Of a stretch of DNA of 64,000 nt, positions 7,809-16,172 are shown piece by piece (position 1 is the first letter of the stretch; each line of letters starts with the position of its first letter). The notes under the pieces are model-generated. The model did not search any database. It was not told the DNA's origin and saw only the letters and a program-made list of their open reading frames with translations. Where the stretch lies: NCBI RefSeq assembly GCF_024138715.1, contig NZ_CP092074.1, positions 4,278,001 through 4,342,000 of the forward strand, written 5' to 3'. The translations under genes were made by a program, and so were the position numbers. The stretch comes from Emticicia sp. 21SJ11W-3 (GTDB lineage: Bacteria > Bacteroidota > Bacteroidia > Cytophagales > Spirosomataceae).

Positions 7809-9569
7809 TCAGGCTACTGCCAGCGTGTTTTTCCGCTCCCCTATCTGCTGTCTCCACATAGCATAGTACAAACCTTTTTCGGCCAGCAGTTCTTCATGCC
7901 TGCCTACTTCAATAATACGGCCCTGCTCCAGAACAAAAATTTTGTCGGCGTGCATAACGGTACTCAGGCGGTGCGCAATCATAACGGTAATGTAATCTCC
8001 CAGCGCTGTTACAGCTTTTACGGTATTGGTAATTTCTTCTTCGGTAAGTGAATCGAGGGCAGAGGTAGCCTCATCAAAAACAAAAATTTTCGGATTCCTC
8101 AACAATGCCCTGGCAATAGAAAGTCTTTGTTTTTCACCACCCGAAATCTTAATGCCACCTTCTCCAATAACTGATTCAATGCCATTATCGGCACGGGCAA
8201 GCAATGTCTGGCAGGCAGCTTTGTTGAGTGCCTCCATAATTTCATCATCAGTGGCGGTTGGATGTGCAAACAAGAGGTTTTCTTTAATTGTGCCAGAAAA
8301 CAACTGTGTATCTTGCGTTACAAACCCAATCTGTGTGCGTAGCTCTTCAATATTGATCCTGTCTGACGGCAGGTTATTGTAATGAATTACCCCGCTTGAC
8401 GGATTATACAAACCTACCAGCAACTTCACCAAAGTGGTTTTGCCAGAGCCTGAAGGCCCCACAAAAGCAACTGTTTGCCCTTCGTTTACTTCAAAGTTCA
8501 CTTGGTCTAATGCATTAGCGTTTGCAGTTAAATGCTTAAAACTCACATTGTCAAATTTCAGATGTCTTACCACACCCAGATGTGTCGGAAACTCAGGCGT
8601 TACTTCAATCGGCTTTTTCAGCAATTTGTCAAAGTTATTTAATGAGGCCTCAGCTTCCCGATACGCAATAATCACATTGCCAATTTCCTGCATAGGGCCA
8701 AACACAAAAAACGAATAGAACTGTAAACTCAATAACTGCCCTACCGTCATCTGATCTCTGAATATCAGGAACAATAAAATAAACAGGATACACTGGCGCA
8801 AAAAATTAACAAACGTACCCTGTATGAAACTAATACTGCGCACGCCTCGTACTTTTTTAAGCTCCAGTTGAAGAATCTTGAACGTATTTTGGTTTAATCG
8901 TTTAATTTCCTGCGCTGTTAGTCCAAGGCTTTTAATTAACTCTATATTCCGTAATGATTCAGTTGTGGTACCAGCCAGTGCCGTTGTTTCTTTTACAATA
9001 ACACCCTGAATCTCCTTTATTTTCCTGCTCAGTACCCTCGTAAGGGCTGCCAGTGAAAAGGCACCTGTAAAGTATATAGCTATCAGCCATGAATTAACAC
9101 TTAACGAATAGATAGTCAGGAAAACAATACCCACCAGAGACGTAAACGCCACATTAATAAAAGAGGTAATAAACTTCTCAGAATCGGTACGCACTTTCTG
9201 CAAAACAGATAGTGTTTCTCCGCTTCGCTGGTCTTCAAATTGCTGATAAGGCAATTTAAGGGTGTGCCTGAGGCCATCAGTAAACACACTGGCGCCCAGT
9301 TTCTGAATTACCATGTTTACAACGTAGTCTTGCAACGTTTTGGCAATACGGCTTACCATAGCCACACCGATAATGGCCAGGAGCATCAGCAGTACCCCTT
9401 TCATAAAGTCAGGTTCGGCAAAATCTTTGGCCCGATTGGCGTATTTATCAATCAGTTTCCCAAAAATATATGGATCCAGTAAAGAGAAAGTCTGGTTAAC
9501 AGCCGCCAGAAACAATGCCAGCACCACCTGCCAACGGTAGCGGCTTAAATAATGTAAAAGAAGTTTCAT
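7809..9569 (-). CDS. ABC exporter, fused membrane and ATPase domains
   Basis: A 586-aa half-transporter of the MsbA/lipid A exporter type. About residues 1-300 form a six-helix membrane domain; about 340-580 form the ATPase. Visible motifs are Walker [10 protein letters not shown], signature ISGGEKQRLS (a common variant of LSGGQ), Walker B IFVFDEATSALDS and the H-loop IAHRLST. It would act as a homodimer in the inner membrane. The transported substrate (lipid, peptide or drug) cannot be told. No partner gene is adjacent on the same strand, so it is probably monocistronic, ending at the bidirectional hairpin. Confidence 0.92.
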   Translation of the reverse strand: MKLLLHYLSRYRWQVVLALFLAAVNQTFSLLDPYIFGKLIDKYANRAKDFAEPDFMKGVLLMLLAIIGVAMVSRIAKTLQDYVVNMVIQKLGASVFTDGLRHTLKLPYQQFEDQRSGETLSVLQKVRTDSEKFITSFINVAFTSLVGIVFLTIYSLSVNSWLIAIYFTGAFSLAALTRVLSRKIKEIQGVIVKETTALAGTTTESLRNIELIKSLGLTAQEIKRLNQNTFKILQLELKKVRGVRSISFIQGTFVNFLRQCILFILLFLIFRDQMTVGQLLSLQFYSFFVFGPMQEIGNVIIAYREAEASLNNFDKLLKKPIEVTPEFPTHLGVVRHLKFDNVSFKHLTANANALDQVNFEVNEGQTVAFVGPSGSGKTTLVKLLVGLYNPSSGVIHYNNLPSDRINIEELRTQIGFVTQDTQLFSGTIKENLLFAHPTATDDEIMEALNKAACQTLLARADNGIESVIGEGGIKISGGEKQRLSIARALLRNPKIFVFDEATSALDSLTEEEITNTVKAVTALGDYITVMIAHRLSTVMHADKIFVLEQGRIIEVGRHEELLAEKGLYYAMWRQQIGERKNTLAVA

Positions 9570-9706
9570 CAGATTTTTCTTTGGAAATGTCGTAGGTTAT
9601 AAAGCATCAACAAACTGCTTCTCTAAATAATTCCAAACGTTTTCAGACTTGCTACATCAATTTTTACCCACATTTTTAGTAGAAATAACCGTTCTTCCAA
9701 TCCTGC

Positions 9707-9737
9707 TTTGTTTATCTTTACTTTTAGGAAACCTTTG
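9707..9737 (+). promoter_or_regulatory. Promoter of the ygiBC-like pair
   Basis: TTTG at 9707-9710, a 19-nt spacer, then AACCTTTG at 9730-9737, one mismatch from TAnnTTTG. Transcription would start near 9743, about 17 nt before ATG 9760. It therefore supports the short start of the next gene. Confidence 0.55.
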
Positions 9738-9759
9738 TTACTCAAAACTAAACCGAATT

Positions 9760-10440
9760 ATGACACCCATTAGTACCCGTGCTTTCATCAGGAAAGTAAA
9801 GGATATTACCATCAGCAGTACATTGGCACTGGCTGTTTTAGGAAGCAGCTTTACCGTGCAGAGTTGCAACAACGACTCTGACAGCGACTATGAATATGAA
9901 GAAGTAGAGGTTTTTACAAAAGGGGTAAGAACTTATATAACTGAAACGGCTAAAGGTGAGTTTAAAATTACCGACGAGATTGAAGTGCCGGCCGATAGCT
10001 CAAAAGCCATTGTAACTTATCTGGATGGCAAAAAGGATACACTTTCGCCCAGAGCAGTAAAGGCTTTGATTGATAATGAGGTACGTACAAATGCCAGCCA
10101 CATAGGGCAGAACAACAATCTATCTAATGCCTTGCTATATGGAGGTATGGGCTACCTGCTAGCCAAAACCATGAGCCCCAATTATGCCCAATACAGGCCA
10201 GACATCAACACCTCTAACGGTTTCAGCCAAAGCTCAGGTTCAAGAAGAGATTCTTCTTCTCATCGCAGACATGGATACTATGGCGGCGGTATGATGAGGT
10301 ACTATGCTACCACGGCTGCCTTTCAGCGCTCAGGCGAAATCCACCAGAGCATTAACCATTCAAGAACCACTATGGCCAGGCCGGTGGGTGGCAAAACCGG
10401 GTTTTTCCGCAGTTCAAGCCACGGCAGCCATCATTCATAA
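9760..10440 (+). CDS. YgiB-like (DUF1190-type) lipoprotein
   Basis: A 226-aa protein. The open frame extends upstream to 9649, but the promoter and a clean signal sequence favour ATG 9760. The N-terminus ends in a lipobox (VQSC at about residues 33-36), followed by an acidic stretch NNDSDSDYEYEEVEV, so it is probably a lipoprotein. The middle has LLYGGMGYLLAKTMSP and the tail is rich in Ser, Gly, Arg and His, the same layout as E. coli YgiB. It is followed 13 bp later by a YgiC-like gene, the same order as in E. coli ygiBC. The role of YgiB is not known. Similarity is by architecture and neighbourhood. Confidence 0.7.
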   Translation: MTPISTRAFIRKVKDITISSTLALAVLGSSFTVQSCNNDSDSDYEYEEVEVFTKGVRTYITETAKGEFKITDEIEVPADSSKAIVTYLDGKKDTLSPRAVKALIDNEVRTNASHIGQNNNLSNALLYGGMGYLLAKTMSPNYAQYRPDINTSNGFSQSSGSRRDSSSHRRHGYYGGGMMRYYATTAAFQRSGEIHQSINHSRTTMARPVGGKTGFFRSSSHGSHHS

Positions 10441-10453
10441 ATATATCTGATAC

Positions 10454-11623
10454 ATGAAATTTAGAAAATTACTGATACCACCTCAAACCTCATTACGAAA
10501 TGCCGGTTGGGACTGGATGTTGGGTGAAGATACATTGCCGTATATTACAGATGATGCCGTAATAGTTACTGAACAGGAAGCTGAAGCATATTATGAAGGA
10601 GCCAACGAGCTATACGAACTTTTCATTGAAGCCGCTCAGCACGTGCTGGATAACAACCGGCTGGAAGAACTGGGCATACCTGAAAATCTGCACAGACTGG
10701 TAAGATACTCATGGGACGCCGACAAACACTGGCATTTATATGGCAGATTTGACCTAAGCGGCGGACTGGATGGACAGCCCATAAAGCTGATAGAATTTAA
10801 TGCAGATACCGCCACCTGCATACCAGAAACCGCCATTATTCAGTGGGCATCGTTGAAAGCCAATAATCTGGATGAAAGCCGTCAGTTTAATACGCTTTAC
10901 GAAAGTCTGGTAGAGAACTTCAGGCAAGTGCAGATTGAGAATCCCGGCTTTGAGCCTTCTCTGTTAATCTCTACCATGAGAGATTTCCCGGAAGACGACA
11001 CCAATATGCAGGTATTGGGAGAGGCCGCCAGAGAAGCAGGATTTGAAGTAGCTTTTGAATATATAGACGAGGTGGAGTTTTCTGCCATTGAAGGTATCTA
11101 CAAACAAAACCCTAAAGATGGCAGCTTTACCAGATATGACTATTGGTTTAAGCTGATTCCGTGGGAATATATTGGCTGGGACGAACCTGAACTGACAGAT
11201 ATACTGACCGAAATAGTTATTAAACAAAAAGCGGTGGTACTAAACCCGGCCTATACCCTGTTGTTTCAGTCGAAGTGTATTCTGAAAGTTTTATGGGAGC
11301 TAAACCCAGACCACCCGCTTTTATTACAGACGGAATCTCAAGCGCTTGCTGGCAAAGCCAGCGTAGAAAAAGTGTTGTTTGGCCGTGAAGGAGCTAACGT
11401 GAGAATCCTGACAGCCGACGGTGCATCTCTTGAACATAAAGACGGTGAATACTTTGAACAGAACACTGTTTTTCAGGAATACACCGAATTTCTGAAAGAT
11501 AATGCCGGTAAATATTATCAGGCAGGAGTATTTTTTGCAGGCGAAGCCTGTGGCCTGGGTTTTAGAAAAGGAGGTAAAATTATTGACAACACCGCTCAGT
11601 TTTGTGGGCATGTAATTGACTAA
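10454..11623 (+). CDS. Glutathionylspermidine synthase-like ATP-grasp ligase (YgiC-like)
   Basis: A 389-aa protein of the GSP_synth family, which has an ATP-grasp fold and would join a carboxylate to an amine using ATP. Landmarks match YgiC/YjfC: LIEFNADTAT near residue 115, NPAYTLLFQSK, VLWELNPDHPLLL, and VLFGREGANV with the tail GLGFRKGGKIIDNTAQFCGH. It lacks the N-terminal amidase domain of true bifunctional glutathionylspermidine synthetase. The substrate is unknown; making glutathionylspermidine itself is not established for this branch. It is cotranscribed with the YgiB-like lipoprotein and ends at a short hairpin. Confidence 0.88.
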   Translation: MKFRKLLIPPQTSLRNAGWDWMLGEDTLPYITDDAVIVTEQEAEAYYEGANELYELFIEAAQHVLDNNRLEELGIPENLHRLVRYSWDADKHWHLYGRFDLSGGLDGQPIKLIEFNADTATCIPETAIIQWASLKANNLDESRQFNTLYESLVENFRQVQIENPGFEPSLLISTMRDFPEDDTNMQVLGEAAREAGFEVAFEYIDEVEFSAIEGIYKQNPKDGSFTRYDYWFKLIPWEYIGWDEPELTDILTEIVIKQKAVVLNPAYTLLFQSKCILKVLWELNPDHPLLLQTESQALAGKASVEKVLFGREGANVRILTADGASLEHKDGEYFEQNTVFQEYTEFLKDNAGKYYQAGVFFAGEACGLGFRKGGKIIDNTAQFCGHVID

Positions 11624-11628
11624 CTTTG

Positions 11629-11648
11629 TTGCCCAATCGGGCATTTTG
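11629..11648 (+). terminator. Short terminator after ygiC-like gene
   Basis: A perfect 5-bp stem TGCCC/GGGCA with a 4-nt loop is followed by TTTTG. It lies six bases after the stop codon. Confidence 0.6.
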
Positions 11649-11681
11649 TTTATATTTATAATTTAAACCAATAGTTAAATC

Positions 11682-12590
11682 ATGAAAAGCCCGGTTACTT
11701 CGCTGCTTTTATGCATTTTAATTTCCTCTTTTGCATTCGGGCAGCCAGCAAATAAGGTTATCTCGTTTTTTCCGGCAGGTACCCGGCTTCATGGCAATAT
11801 ACCTTACGCTAAAGATACCCTGCAAAAGCATCTGTTGGATATTTACTTACCTGCCAATGCCAAAGCCGGTATGCCGCTGGTAGTATGGGTGCATGGTGGT
11901 GGTTGGATGCAGAACGATAAATATGCCGACATGAGCTACATGAAGAAGACCATTCATGCGCTGCTCAATAATGGTTTTGCTCTTGCTTCTATTGATTACC
12001 GCCACAGCACACAGGCTGTTTTTCCGGCACAAATACAAGATTGTAATCAGGCAGTTGAGTTTCTATATCAGAATGCCGGAAAATATGGTTATAACAAAGA
12101 CAATATAGCTCTGATGGGCTTTTCGGCGGGTGGACATCTGGCTTCTTTGCTGGCGCTTTCGCATAACAATCGTGTGCCTTCGTTTTTGGCTGCCGGAAGC
12201 AAAAACTCATTCAGAATTGCTGCTGTGGTAGATTTTTACGGGCCTGCTGATTTTCTGGCCATGCTAAAACCAGAACAACCCAAAGGCACAGTTGATGCCG
12301 TAAGTATGCTACTTGGCGCCTCACCAATTGACCGACCAGACCTGGCAAAACAGGCCAGCCCTGTTACTTATATAGATAAAAATGACCCGCCATTCCTGAT
12401 TATTCAGGGCGAAAAAGACCCATCTGTTCCACAGAATCAGTCTAAACTACTGAGCTCATGGCTAACGTTATTGCATGTAAAAAATCACCTGATTATTGTA
12501 AAAGATGCGCCGCATTACGGCGAAATGTTTGATGAAGCCTACATCAAAGACAAGATTATTGATTTTCTGAAAACCGAATTGAAATACTAA
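11682..12590 (+). CDS. Secreted alpha/beta hydrolase, carboxylesterase type
   Basis: A 302-aa esterase/lipase of the BD-FAE group. Residues 1-20 are a signal peptide ending AFG-Q. The oxyanion motif HGGGW is at 71-75. The likely catalytic triad is Ser148 (GFSAGG), Asp246 (GEKDPSVP) and His278 (DAPHYGE), all in the usual order and spacing. It probably acts in the periplasm or outer membrane on ester-linked groups of sugars or polyphenols, but no carbohydrate genes are adjacent to point to a substrate. It is transcribed alone after the terminator at 11629. Confidence 0.9.
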   Translation: MKSPVTSLLLCILISSFAFGQPANKVISFFPAGTRLHGNIPYAKDTLQKHLLDIYLPANAKAGMPLVVWVHGGGWMQNDKYADMSYMKKTIHALLNNGFALASIDYRHSTQAVFPAQIQDCNQAVEFLYQNAGKYGYNKDNIALMGFSAGGHLASLLALSHNNRVPSFLAAGSKNSFRIAAVVDFYGPADFLAMLKPEQPKGTVDAVSMLLGASPIDRPDLAKQASPVTYIDKNDPPFLIIQGEKDPSVPQNQSKLLSSWLTLLHVKNHLIIVKDAPHYGEMFDEAYIKDKIIDFLKTELKY

Positions 12591-12672
12591 GCCATTTTAG
12601 AAATTCGTTTAAACCATATTTACAGGCATTAATAAGCCATATTCTTTTCTGGTCTCAGTTAAAAATTTAAAA

Positions 12673-13371
12673 ATGGTAAGCAAGCGCAGGTGGTTTAATA
12701 GTATTATGGTATTGGTTGTTATTGCAAGTGGTATCTGGTATTATTTCAGCCTCCCCAAAAACAAAAAAGAAGTTGAAGTCCTTGCCGAATATGACTCTCT
12801 GGCTCAACAGCCCCCCTTCAAAAAAATAGTTTTGAGACCCTTTAAACATGTAGTGGTTAATTGCGACCTTGGCCCTGTGAAAGTGTATCTGGAGGCCGAC
12901 CGGAAATCATATATTGAAATGCACCGCAATTTCATGAAATATGTTGAAATAACTTTTAAAGGCGATACCCTGATCATACACACCCTTAAAACTCCCAAAT
13001 CAACCAAAGAAAAGCCCATACAAAGACAGATTTACCTGCATTCGCCCGATTTACAATCTTACTGGGGCGAAGCCACCCAGACCATTTTCTCAGACTTTGC
13101 CACTAATAGACTTACAGTCAATAGCCGGAGCAGTTATATCCGCTTTGTTAGCTGCGAAATTGAGAATCTTACACTCACAACCAATAAGGCCTGTAATTAT
13201 GTGCTAGACCCAAGTTGTTCTTTTAACCATGTTATTGCGCGCATCAATAAATCAAGCGCACTTACCTGTCTCGCACGTGTGCAAACAGAATTAAGGCTCA
13301 CAGCTGTCAATCTTACATACATAACACTCAGCCAGCAGAATGCTTCTAAATTGAGGATTGTGAAGGATTAA
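12673..13371 (+). CDS. Membrane-anchored beta-strand protein resembling the GIN/DUF2807 domain
   Basis: A 232-aa protein with an N-terminal membrane anchor (WFNSIMVLVVIASGIWYYF at about residues 7-25) and an exported beta-rich body. The pattern FKHVVVNCDLGPVKVYLEA followed by short repeating strands (RLTVNSRSSYIRFVSCEIENL) resembles the head-GIN right-handed beta-helix domain of putative autotransporter adhesins in Bacteroidota. I do not see a definite family motif, so the match is tentative. It has no close operon partner; the YCII gene starts 118 bp later. Confidence 0.6.
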   Translation: MVSKRRWFNSIMVLVVIASGIWYYFSLPKNKKEVEVLAEYDSLAQQPPFKKIVLRPFKHVVVNCDLGPVKVYLEADRKSYIEMHRNFMKYVEITFKGDTLIIHTLKTPKSTKEKPIQRQIYLHSPDLQSYWGEATQTIFSDFATNRLTVNSRSSYIRFVSCEIENLTLTTNKACNYVLDPSCSFNHVIARINKSSALTCLARVQTELRLTAVNLTYITLSQQNASKLRIVKD

Positions 13372-13489
13372 TGGCTACCATAACAGGCATTGGTATTTTT
13401 ATAATAATTTTCAATTTCCTTGTCCAATCCGCTTCAACTCAATTGTTATGTTACTGAAAACATTTCAAAACCATTAAACGATTAAAAAA

Positions 13490-13843
13490 ATGGACGAATA
13501 CCTATTGATTTTCAGACATGAAGATGGCAGCAAGGTGGCATCTCCCGAACAAATGCAGGTTTGGATGAAACAAACTATGGACTGGATTGGCAGCATTGCG
13601 GCTCAGAACAAATTTGTAGGTGGCAACGGCCTGCCTCACGACCACGCCAAAGTAGTACATCATAACAACGTAGTAACCAATGGCCCGTTTGGTGATATAA
13701 AAGAAACACTCGGGGGATACATTATTGTAAAAGCCGAATCGATAGACGAAGCCGTTGAATTTGCTAAAGGATGCCCTGTTTTGCAGGGAGAAGGCAACAC
13801 CGTAGAAGTAAGAAAAGTGGCCAAAGGTGATGGTGTTCATTAA
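13490..13843 (+). CDS. YCII/DGPF-domain protein
   Basis: A 117-aa ferredoxin-like fold protein of the YCII family. The start MDEYLLIFRHE and the block VTNGPFGDIKETLGGYIIVKAESIDEAVEFAKGCP match the DGPF group (here NGPF), with the usual His and Asp positions. Such proteins are genetically tied to ECF42-type sigma factors, and one is encoded 48 bp downstream. The biochemical role of DGPF proteins is not settled; detoxification or stress response has been suggested for the ECF42 regulon. Assignment is by motif and context. Confidence 0.88.
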   Translation: MDEYLLIFRHEDGSKVASPEQMQVWMKQTMDWIGSIAAQNKFVGGNGLPHDHAKVVHHNNVVTNGPFGDIKETLGGYIIVKAESIDEAVEFAKGCPVLQGEGNTVEVRKVAKGDGVH

Positions 13844-13853
13844 AAATCAGCGC

Positions 13854-13878
13854 AGCCCTTCCCGTAATGGTAAGGGCT
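13854..13878 (+). promoter_or_regulatory. Hairpin between the YCII and sigma factor genes
   Basis: Arms AGCCCTT and AAGGGCT surround an 11-nt centre. It overlaps the earliest possible ATG of the sigma gene (13867), which supports the start at 13891. It may reduce translation or transcription of the sigma factor relative to the YCII protein (inference). Confidence 0.45.
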
Positions 13879-13890
13879 CACCCAAACCCT

Positions 13891-15117
13891 ATGCAGCATC
13901 AGGAACTCATACCACATTTGTTCAGAACCGAGTTCAGGAAGATAACCGTGGTGTTGTCAAAACTGATGGGTATAGCACATATTGAAACCGCCGAAGACAT
14001 AGCCGGTGATACCTTTCTGCTGGCCTTTGAAACATGGCCTTACCAGGGTATCCCGCCCAACCCTACCGCCTGGCTCTATGCGGTTGCTAAAAACAAGGCC
14101 AGGAATATCATTGCCCGTAATCTGATTTTTAATGAAAAAGTGGGCCCTTTGGTTTCATCAGAAGCAACAGGGAGCCAGGAGGTAGAAATTGACCTGTCAG
14201 ACAAAAACATGACAGACAGCCAGCTACAGATGCTCTTTGCTGTGTGCCACCCCTCTATTGCTATTGAAGCGCAGATAGGGCTGGCATTGCGCATTCTTTG
14301 CGGTTTTGGTATAGATGAAATAGCCACGGCTTTTCTGACTAATAAAGAAACCATCAATAAACGGCTTTACAGAGCTAAGGAGAAACTGCGAACCGAAAAA
14401 GTAGCCATTGAGTTTCCACCTGAAACTGAGATACCCAGCCGACTAAATGCTGTGCTGCGCACCCTGTATCTGCTCTTTAATGAAGGTTATTATTCCGAAA
14501 GCCAGGATGCTGTTCTCCGTAATGACCTTTGCCTGGAAGCCATGCGGCTTACCTATATGCTCATTGAGAATGAAACCACTAACAAACCGGAGGCAAACGC
14601 CTTGCTATCATTGATGTGTTTTCATGCCTCAAGGTTTGAGGCGCGTAAAAATGCAAACGGAGAAATAATTCTATACCAGGAACAGGATGAGAGTCTATGG
14701 AACAAAGAATTGATTGAAAAGGGGATGAATTACCTGCACCTGGCTTCTAAAGGCCAACAGGTGTCCAGATATCATCTGGAAGCAGGCATTGCCTACTGGC
14801 ATACCTTTAAAGCCGATACTTTTGAAAAATGGGAGCAAATACTAAAGCTTTATAACCAGCTTCTGATGCTGGAATATTCGCCCATAGCGGCATTGAACCG
14901 CACCTTTGCGTTCTCTAAGGTGCATGGCAAAGCAAAAGCTATTATCGAAGCCGGGAAATTGAATCTGCCCGATAACCCCTATTACTTTACCCTTTTGGGT
15001 GAGTTATACAAAGATACCGATACAGCTAAAGCCAGAAATCACTTTGAGCAGGCGTATCAATTAGCCAAAACACAGGCTGACAAAAAGGTAATAAAGCGAC
15101 AGATAGATGCTTTATGA
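13891..15117 (+). CDS. ECF42-type RNA polymerase sigma factor with C-terminal TPR-like domain
   Basis: About 408 aa. The N-terminal third has sigma2 (TAEDIAGDTFLLAFETWP, then PTAWLYAVAKNKARN) and sigma4 (GFGIDEIATAFLTNKETINKRLYRAKEKLR). The remaining about 220 residues are helical and TPR-like, the extension that defines the ECF42 group, where it replaces an anti-sigma factor in control. The frame is open from 13867, but ATG 13891 (MQHQELIPHLFRTEF) matches the family start and avoids the hairpin. The linked YCII gene is the expected partner and likely target. Confidence 0.88.
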   Translation: MQHQELIPHLFRTEFRKITVVLSKLMGIAHIETAEDIAGDTFLLAFETWPYQGIPPNPTAWLYAVAKNKARNIIARNLIFNEKVGPLVSSEATGSQEVEIDLSDKNMTDSQLQMLFAVCHPSIAIEAQIGLALRILCGFGIDEIATAFLTNKETINKRLYRAKEKLRTEKVAIEFPPETEIPSRLNAVLRTLYLLFNEGYYSESQDAVLRNDLCLEAMRLTYMLIENETTNKPEANALLSLMCFHASRFEARKNANGEIILYQEQDESLWNKELIEKGMNYLHLASKGQQVSRYHLEAGIAYWHTFKADTFEKWEQILKLYNQLLMLEYSPIAALNRTFAFSKVHGKAKAIIEAGKLNLPDNPYYFTLLGELYKDTDTAKARNHFEQAYQLAKTQADKKVIKRQIDAL

Positions 15118-15137
15118 GCCAGGTATAACCTAAAAAC

Positions 15138-15173
15138 AAAAGTCCCTTCTACCTGGGCAGAAGGGACTTTTGT
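15138..15173. terminator. Bidirectional terminator between sigma factor and nusG
   Basis: A long perfect stem AAAAGTCCCTTCT/AGAAGGGACTTTT with loop ACCTGGGC lies between the convergent ends. It closes the secE-nusG transcript directly after nusG. Confidence 0.9.
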
Positions 15174-15190
15174 GCGAATAATATCTTGTA

Positions 15191-15742
15191 TTACATCTTT
15201 TCTACTTGTACGTAACCAAGTTCTACAGGAGTACTGCGACCGAAAATCTTTACGCTTACGCTTAGTTTTTTCTTGTCTTCGTTTATTTCTTCCACAGTAC
15301 CGTCAAAACCACTGAATGGCCCGTCGATAACTTTTACATTCTCGCCTTTGGTGAACGTTAATGTTGGAGAAATCACCTCACCTATAACCTCTTCCTGTAC
15401 ACCTAAGATACGGTTAATTTCTGACTGACGAAGAGGCTCCGGAGTCATTGAGGTACCGTTGTTACGGCCAAGAAAGCCAATAACACCCGGCATACTTTTA
15501 ATCATGTGCAATACCTCACCATTGTTCAGGTCGGCATTCACAAGAATATAGCCCGGAAAATAACTTTTCTCACGTACACGTTTTTTACCGTTACGCACTT
15601 CGGTTATTTTTTCCGATGGAATTAAAATTGTAGGAACCAGATCACTTAATTTGCGACGAATGGCTTCATTCTCGATGTAGGACTTAATCTTCTTCTCCTG
15701 CCCCGAAACTGCTCTTACAACATACCAATTAATTTCGCTCAT
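15191..15742 (-). CDS. nusG: Transcription termination/antitermination protein NusG
   Basis: About 183 aa. The NGN domain ([33 protein letters not shown]) and the C-terminal KOW domain ([22 protein letters not shown]) are complete. NusG binds RNA polymerase and couples transcription with Rho or the ribosome. The frame starts at 15751, but ATG 15742 (MSEINWYVV) is the family start. It follows secE by 21 bp in the standard order tRNA-Trp, secE, nusG. Unusually, it is not followed by rplK and the rplKAJL-rpoBC genes: a strong terminator comes straight after. Confidence 0.95.
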   Translation of the reverse strand: MSEINWYVVRAVSGQEKKIKSYIENEAIRRKLSDLVPTILIPSEKITEVRNGKKRVREKSYFPGYILVNADLNNGEVLHMIKSMPGVIGFLGRNNGTSMTPEPLRQSEINRILGVQEEVIGEVISPTLTFTKGENVKVIDGPFSGFDGTVEEINEDKKKLSVSVKIFGRSTPVELGYVQVEKM

Positions 15743-15763
15743 CGTTAGCAAAAATTTAAGGTT

Positions 15764-15946
15764 TTACACTGATTGATAAAACAAACGGAGACCGTTCTCA
15801 ATCAAAAAATCAATAACACCCACAACCAAAGCAAAAATAATTGATGCCACCAATACAAGTGTAGCACTTGATTGCAGCTCACTCCACTTTGGCCAGGTTA
15901 CCTCTTTGGTTACTTCTACCCAAGAGTTTTTGAAAAATTCTACCAT
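15764..15946 (-). CDS. secE: Preprotein translocase subunit SecE
   Basis: A 60-aa single-helix SecE of the short type. A cytoplasmic amphipathic part with the conserved NSWVEVTKEVTWPKWSELQ segment is followed by one membrane helix (TLVLVASIIFALVVGVID). It clamps SecY in the SecYEG translocon. It lies between tRNA-Trp and nusG on the minus strand, as in most Bacteroidota. Confidence 0.95.
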   Translation of the reverse strand: MVEFFKNSWVEVTKEVTWPKWSELQSSATLVLVASIIFALVVGVIDFLIENGLRLFYQSV

Positions 15947-15971
15947 AAAATTTTTATGTTCTTTTTACTTG

Positions 15972-16042
15972 CACGGGCACCAGGATTCGAACCCAGACCA
16001 AAGGTTTTGGAGACCCTCGTACTACCCTTATACTATGCCCGT
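15972..16042 (-). tRNA. tRNA-Trp (CCA anticodon)
   Basis: The minus strand folds into a cloverleaf: acceptor ACGGGCA/TGCCCGT, anticodon stem AGGGT/ACCTT with loop CTCCAAA (anticodon CCA), T-loop TTCGAAT, discriminator G. The 3' CCA is not encoded. Confidence 0.95.
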
Positions 16043-16172
16043 GTATATTACCAAAAATCCTTTGGGGTTGCAAAGATAGATAGTTTTTTTATTCTTGCCA
16101 AATCAATCAATAAAATAACTAATAATCTTTGGTAATATTTTTATTTGCTGCATCAGCCGGCGGCTGCCGGTA

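Noticed and set aside
9649-9759. Longer N-terminus for the YgiB-like protein from 9649
   Set aside because: It overlaps the probable promoter (9707-9737) and would place a second hydrophobic helix before the lipoprotein signal.
15191-15742. Specialised NusG paralogue (UpxY/LoaP type)
   Set aside because: Linkage to tRNA-Trp and secE and the full NGN-KOW sequence mark it as housekeeping NusG.
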